Origin: Parvibaculum sp.
Lineage (GTDB): Bacteria > Pseudomonadota > Alphaproteobacteria > Parvibaculales > Parvibaculaceae
Reading direction: 5' to 3'
NCBI GenBank assembly: GCA_013823365.1
Contig: PNMC01000005.1
Span: forward strand, 1 to 42,802
Length of the DNA: 42,802 nucleotides
Of the stretch, positions 40,099-42,802 are shown one piece after another. The notes beneath the pieces were generated by a model. The model was given only the letters and a program-made list of their open reading frames with translations. It did no database searches and was not told the origin of the DNA. Every line of letters begins with the position of its first letter. The stretch's first letter is position 1. A program made the position numbers and the translations under genes.

Positions 40099-40431
40099 CA
40101 ACAGCAGATCCAGCTCGACCGTGTTTTTCATGCGCTTGGCGATCCGACGCGGCGCGCCGTCATCCGGCGCCTCGGCCGGGGGCCGGCGGCGGTGGGGGAG
40201 CTTGCGAAGCCTCACAAGATGGCACTGCCGTCTTTCATGCAGCATCTCGCCGCGCTCGAAAAATGCGGACTCGTCACGTCGCGGAAGGAGGGGCGGGCGC
40301 GCATTTACCGGCTGCAGCCCAAGCCGCTCGAAGCCGCAGAAAAATGGATGATCGAGCAGCGTGCTCTCTGGGAAACGCGTCTCGACCAGCTCGACGATTA
40401 TCTTTTGCAGATGAAGGAAAGTGAAACATGA
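40090..40431 (+). CDS. ArsR-family winged-helix regulator, module 1
   Basis: A 113-residue repressor (HALGDPTRRAVIRRLGRGPA, then VGELAKPHKMALPSFMQHLA and LEKCGLVTSRKEGRARIYRL), the SdpR-like branch of ArsR regulators. The metal-binding ELCV(C/G)D motif of arsenic sensors is absent (its place reads VGELAKPH), so it senses something else. The start MPNQQQIQ is chosen as nearest to the family start; the frame continues five codons upstream. It is translationally coupled to the SRPBCC gene through an ATGA overlap. Confidence 0.92.
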   Translation: MPNQQQIQLDRVFHALGDPTRRAVIRRLGRGPAAVGELAKPHKMALPSFMQHLAALEKCGLVTSRKEGRARIYRLQPKPLEAAEKWMIEQRALWETRLDQLDDYLLQMKESET

Positions 40432-40922
40432 GTATGCCCCCGATCGATCCGAAGCTCGACCTCGTGCTGGAGCGCGTGGTGGATGTGAGCCCGCGTCTCG
40501 TCTGGCGCGCCTGGACGGAGCCTCAGCATCTGATGCCGTGGTTCTGCCCGCGGCCCTGGTCCACGGTCGAGTGCCGGATCGACCTCCGGCCCGGCGGCGA
40601 GTTCTACACCAAGATGCGTTCGCCCGATGGCGTGGACATGGATGGGGGCGCGGGCTGCTACCTCGAGGTCGTGCCGGAGCGGCGGCTGGTCTGGACGTCC
40701 GCGCTCGGGCCCGGCTATCGCCCGCTTGCCGGGCAGCCGGAGGAGTTGCTGTTCACCGCGTATATCCTGATCGAACCGCAGGGAGAGGGTACGAAATACA
40801 CCGCTATCGCCATGCATCCCGACGAAGAGGGCGCGAAACGCCACGAGGAAATGGGTTTCCATGGCGGGTGGAGCACGGCGCTCGATCAGCTTGTGGAATA
40901 TGCGAAGCAAAAACTCGGTTGA
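40428..40922 (+). CDS. SRPBCC/AHSA1-domain protein, module 1
   Basis: A 164-residue helix-grip protein of the AHSA1 (START-like) family: LDLVLERVVDVSPRLVWRAW near the start, RPGGEFYTKMRSPDG in the middle and FHGGWSTALDQLVEYAKQKL as the long C-terminal helix. These proteins form a hydrophobic cavity for a small ligand; no enzymatic residues can be named. It overlaps the ArsR stop by 4 nt (ATGA). ArsR-AHSA1 pairs are common, and the function of most is unknown. Module 2 is at 41624-42432. Confidence 0.9.
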   Translation: MSMPPIDPKLDLVLERVVDVSPRLVWRAWTEPQHLMPWFCPRPWSTVECRIDLRPGGEFYTKMRSPDGVDMDGGAGCYLEVVPERRLVWTSALGPGYRPLAGQPEELLFTAYILIEPQGEGTKYTAIAMHPDEEGAKRHEEMGFHGGWSTALDQLVEYAKQKLG

Positions 40923-40947
40923 GCGCAACGGGACGGAGGCGAAGATC

Positions 40948-41565
40948 ATGGCGGAGAGGCTCATGCTTCATGCGGGAATCGCGGCGGCGCTGCTTTTCTT
41001 TATCGTGCCGACGATCCTTATCTATACCCGTGCGGGTTTCGACATCGAGCGGCATGCGATCAGCATGCTGAGCCTTGGCGAGGGCGGGTGGGTGATGAAG
41101 ACCGTCTTCATCGCGAGCGGGCTGCTCGTCCTTTCCTGCGCCTATGGTCTCTATACGGAGCTTTCGCGTGCGCCGGGCGGCATTGCGGCATCGCTTCTCG
41201 TTGCGGCCTACGGGGCGGGGCTCATTCTTGCCGGCATTTTCGATGCGCCGGAGGGGCTCGGCTTTCCGCCCGGTACACCGATGGACCAGCAGCCGGAGAT
41301 GACGACTGCCGCCATCCTGCACAGCATCGCCTTCATGATCGCTTTCGGCGGGCTCATTCTTTCCTGCTTCGCCTTTGCCTACCACTTCTGGCAGACGGAG
41401 CAGGCTGTCTGGGCGGCGATTTCCGTTGCGGCGGGCATTGCGATGCCGGTGCTGATCGGGCTTGGCATGTCGATGACAGTGGCGCCCGGAATCGCCTTTT
41501 ACTGGGCGGCGATGCTTGGCTGGCTCTGGCTCGCCGGTGTGACGCTCGCGCTGCCGCAAGGCTGA
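40948..41565 (+). CDS. DUF998-like integral membrane protein
   Basis: A 205-residue inner-membrane protein with about six hydrophobic segments (first LMLHAGIAAALLFFIVPTIL, last FYWAAMLGWLWLAGVTLAL). The FDIERHAISMLSLGEGGWVM loop after the first segment is characteristic of DUF998. Function unknown. The ATG at 40948 follows ACGGAGG at 8 nt; the frame extends upstream into the preceding gene as a shadow. It starts 25 nt after the SRPBCC stop and is probably in its operon. Confidence 0.85.
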   Translation: MAERLMLHAGIAAALLFFIVPTILIYTRAGFDIERHAISMLSLGEGGWVMKTVFIASGLLVLSCAYGLYTELSRAPGGIAASLLVAAYGAGLILAGIFDAPEGLGFPPGTPMDQQPEMTTAAILHSIAFMIAFGGLILSCFAFAYHFWQTEQAVWAAISVAAGIAMPVLIGLGMSMTVAPGIAFYWAAMLGWLWLAGVTLALPQG

Positions 41566-41582
41566 CACGGGACGAGACGAAA

Positions 41583-41619
41583 AAGGGGAAGCCGCCTGCG
41601 CGCGGCTTCCCTTTATTTT
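41583..41619. terminator. Bidirectional intrinsic terminator
   Basis: GGGAAGCCGC (41586-41595), loop CTGCGC and GCGGCTTCCC (41602-41611) form a perfect 10-bp stem. T-runs lie on both sides: TTTATTTT on the plus strand and, reading the minus strand, the complement of AAAAAGG. It serves the convergent DUF998 and SRPBCC genes. Confidence 0.88.
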
Positions 41620-41623
41620 GCAC

Positions 41624-42088
41624 TCAGAAGAAGGCGGGCACCGTGCCGCGCTCCAGCATGGATTTGAGGCCGGAGAGAATGCCGGGCCAGCCGCGAGAGA
41701 TGCCGACCAGCACGGCGGAGTTCTTCGGGAAATTGGTGTGGGTGACGGTGAGTTTCGTCAGCTTGCCGTTTGCCGCCACGTCATAGGTGACGATGGAGGG
41801 GCCCTCGTCATGCTGCGGGCCGGGGCCTTCGACGTTGAAGGTATAAACCAGGCGGTGCGGCGCCTCGTTCTCCAGAATTTCTCCGCGCACATCGACGCCG
41901 CCCTTGCGGCGATAGAGGATGGGGGAGCCCGGCTCGAAGGTCGAATCGTGGAGCGTGCCGCCCCACCAGGCGCGTTCGGACTTGTTGTCGGTCAGCGCCG
42001 CCCAGACATCTTCCGGCTTCGCATCGATATGGATGACATAGACGAAATCGGGGTCGCGTTCCGCATGGAGTGCAGGTGCCTTGGTCAT
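41624..42088 (-). CDS. SRPBCC/AHSA1-domain protein, module 2
   Basis: A 154-residue AHSA1-type protein (FVYVIHIDAKPEDVWAALTD, RAWWGGTLHDSTFEPGSPIL, RGWPGILSGLKSMLERG). It begins at MTKAPALH, where the ATG overlaps the TGA of the arsR-like gene by 4 nt. The longer open frame into the arsR gene is a shadow. It converges on the DUF998 gene with the bidirectional terminator between. Role as for module 1: ligand-binding helix-grip protein, ligand unknown. Confidence 0.9.
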   Translation of the reverse strand: MTKAPALHAERDPDFVYVIHIDAKPEDVWAALTDNKSERAWWGGTLHDSTFEPGSPILYRRKGGVDVRGEILENEAPHRLVYTFNVEGPGPQHDEGPSIVTYDVAANGKLTKLTVTHTNFPKNSAVLVGISRGWPGILSGLKSMLERGTVPAFF

Positions 42089-42432
42089 TTGTCTTTCCCT
42101 TCGTCGGGGTTGCCGTTGCGTTTTCTCTCGAGCGATTTCTTCAGGCCGATCAGGCCGTCGATTTCCGTGCGCTCGAATTTTCTGATCCAGCGGTCGGCGA
42201 TCTCGGCGATCGGCACCGGGTTCAGGTAGTGCAGCTTTTCGCGGCCGCGCCTGACGGTGGCCACGAGATTTGCCTCTTCGAGAATGGCGAGATGCTTCGT
42301 CACGGCTTGCCGCGACATCTCGATACCCTCGCAGAGCTCGCCCAGCGTCTGTCCATTCCGGGCATAGAGCCGGTCGAGCAGGTCGCGCCTGTTGGCATCT
42401 GCAAGGGCACGGAAGGCGAGGTCGAGCGTCAT
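42085..42432 (-). CDS. ArsR-family winged-helix regulator, module 2
   Basis: A 115-residue repressor: FRALADANRRDLLDRLYARN, then LGELCEGIEMSRQAVTKHLA and NLVATVRRGREKLHYLNP, as in the ArsR regulators paired with AHSA1 proteins. LCEG occupies the place of the metal-sensing loop but lacks the second cysteine. Start MTLDLAFR is taken at 42432; the open frame continues across the operator and is not used. The perfect inverted repeat at 42443-42462 lies 11 nt upstream of the ATG, supporting autorepression. It is translationally coupled to the SRPBCC gene (ATGA). Confidence 0.92.
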   Translation of the reverse strand: MTLDLAFRALADANRRDLLDRLYARNGQTLGELCEGIEMSRQAVTKHLAILEEANLVATVRRGREKLHYLNPVPIAEIADRWIRKFERTEIDGLIGLKKSLERKRNGNPDEGKDK

Positions 42433-42442
42433 GAGGTTTAAT

Positions 42443-42462
42443 ATGCAACTAAATGGTTGCAT
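42443..42462. promoter_or_regulatory. Operator of the second arsR-like gene
   Basis: ATGCAAC (42443-42449) and GTTGCAT (42456-42462) form a perfect 7-bp inverted repeat with a 6-nt spacer, 11-30 nt upstream of the ATG. It differs from the operator of module 1 (ACTTAGGT), so the two repressors probably do not cross-regulate. Confidence 0.75.
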
Positions 42463-42549
42463 GTCAAGAGGGCGGCGATTGCCCGGCGGGCCCCGATTGA
42501 GTAGAAGGGGCTCCAAATTCCACCATCAGAATGCCGGGGATCGCGCCAG

Positions 42550-42802
42550 ATGGCCGCTTATCAGTATGTCTATGTCATGGACCGCCTGTCGAAGACCTAT
42601 CCGGGCGGCAAGCAGGTTTTGAAGGATATCCGCCTGTCCTTCTTCCCCGGCGTGAAGATCGGCGTGGTCGGCCTCAACGGTGCGGGCAAGTCGACGCTGC
42701 TCAGGATCATGGCGGGGGTGGACAAGGACTTCACGGGCGAGGCCTGGGCGGCGGCCGGCGCCAAGGTCGGTTATCTGGCGCAGGAGCCGGAGCTCGACGG
42801 CA
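42550..42802 (+). CDS. ettA: Energy-dependent translational throttle protein EttA, N-terminal part (3' end outside window)
   Basis: The first 84 residues of an ABC-F ATPase. The opening MAAYQYVYVMDRLSKTYPGG and the phrase KQVLKDIRLSFFPGVKIGVV are strongly EttA-like, and the Walker A motif GLNGAGKST lies at 41-49, followed by RIMAGVDKDFTGEAW and VGYLAQEPELDG. EttA binds the ribosomal E site and gates translation according to ATP/ADP. No close Shine-Dalgarno sequence is evident before the ATG. The gene continues past the window end; it diverges from the arsR module. Confidence 0.95.
   Translation, partial: MAAYQYVYVMDRLSKTYPGGKQVLKDIRLSFFPGVKIGVVGLNGAGKSTLLRIMAGVDKDFTGEAWAAAGAKVGYLAQEPELDG

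Overview
The window is GC-rich, densely coded bacterial chromosome, read as an alphaproteobacterium. The pointers are an RpoD C-terminus ending in KLRSFLDN, nested palindromic intergenic repeats of a kind common in that class, an EttA start, and the mix of SCP2 thiolase, MaoC and DUF1302/DUF1329 genes. A Parvibaculum-like hydrophobic-compound degrader fits, but genus is inference.

Layout. 1-5450: 3' end of rpoD, an orphan 65-residue protein, arsM and a DJ-1/PfpI protein (minus), a SIMPL-domain protein (minus) and a CAU-anticodon tRNA, with three palindromic repeat elements between them. 5483-15369: a LysR-centred accessory block (pirin, LysR regulator, cysteine hydrolase, MoaF-like/SnoaL fusion, acetolactate-synthase-like enzyme, aldehyde dehydrogenase, KefC-type antiporter, Tat-type alpha/beta hydrolase). 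A 29-nt motif recurs upstream of pirin, in the lysR/hydrolase gap and upstream of the alpha/beta hydrolase. 15407-23472: Rieske oxygenase, LuxR regulator, class III aminotransferase, a first DUF1302/DUF1329 pair and an MFS transporter. 23476-27130: amidase, aldehyde dehydrogenase and TetR regulator (all minus). 27266-31749: a five-gene operon for acyl-CoA ligase, SCP2-type thiolase, two single hot-dog hydratase-like proteins and an SDR, closed by a strong terminator.

31856-40009 is the most striking part: a GDSL autotransporter esterase, a second DUF1302/DUF1329 pair, a GntR regulator and a membrane-anchored PQQ-type beta-propeller protein. Each of the four promoter regions carries two TTGTATACAA-like boxes placed exactly 12 bp centre to centre. 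I infer one GntR-controlled envelope regulon that hydrolyses and handles a lipophilic ester, whose acyl part could enter the neighbouring CoA operon. 40047-42462 holds two ArsR-SRPBCC modules, each with its own palindromic operator, flanking a DUF998 membrane protein. The window ends in the start of ettA.

No rRNA, CRISPR array, transposase or prophage gene was seen. Everything is from reading the sequence; no database search was run.
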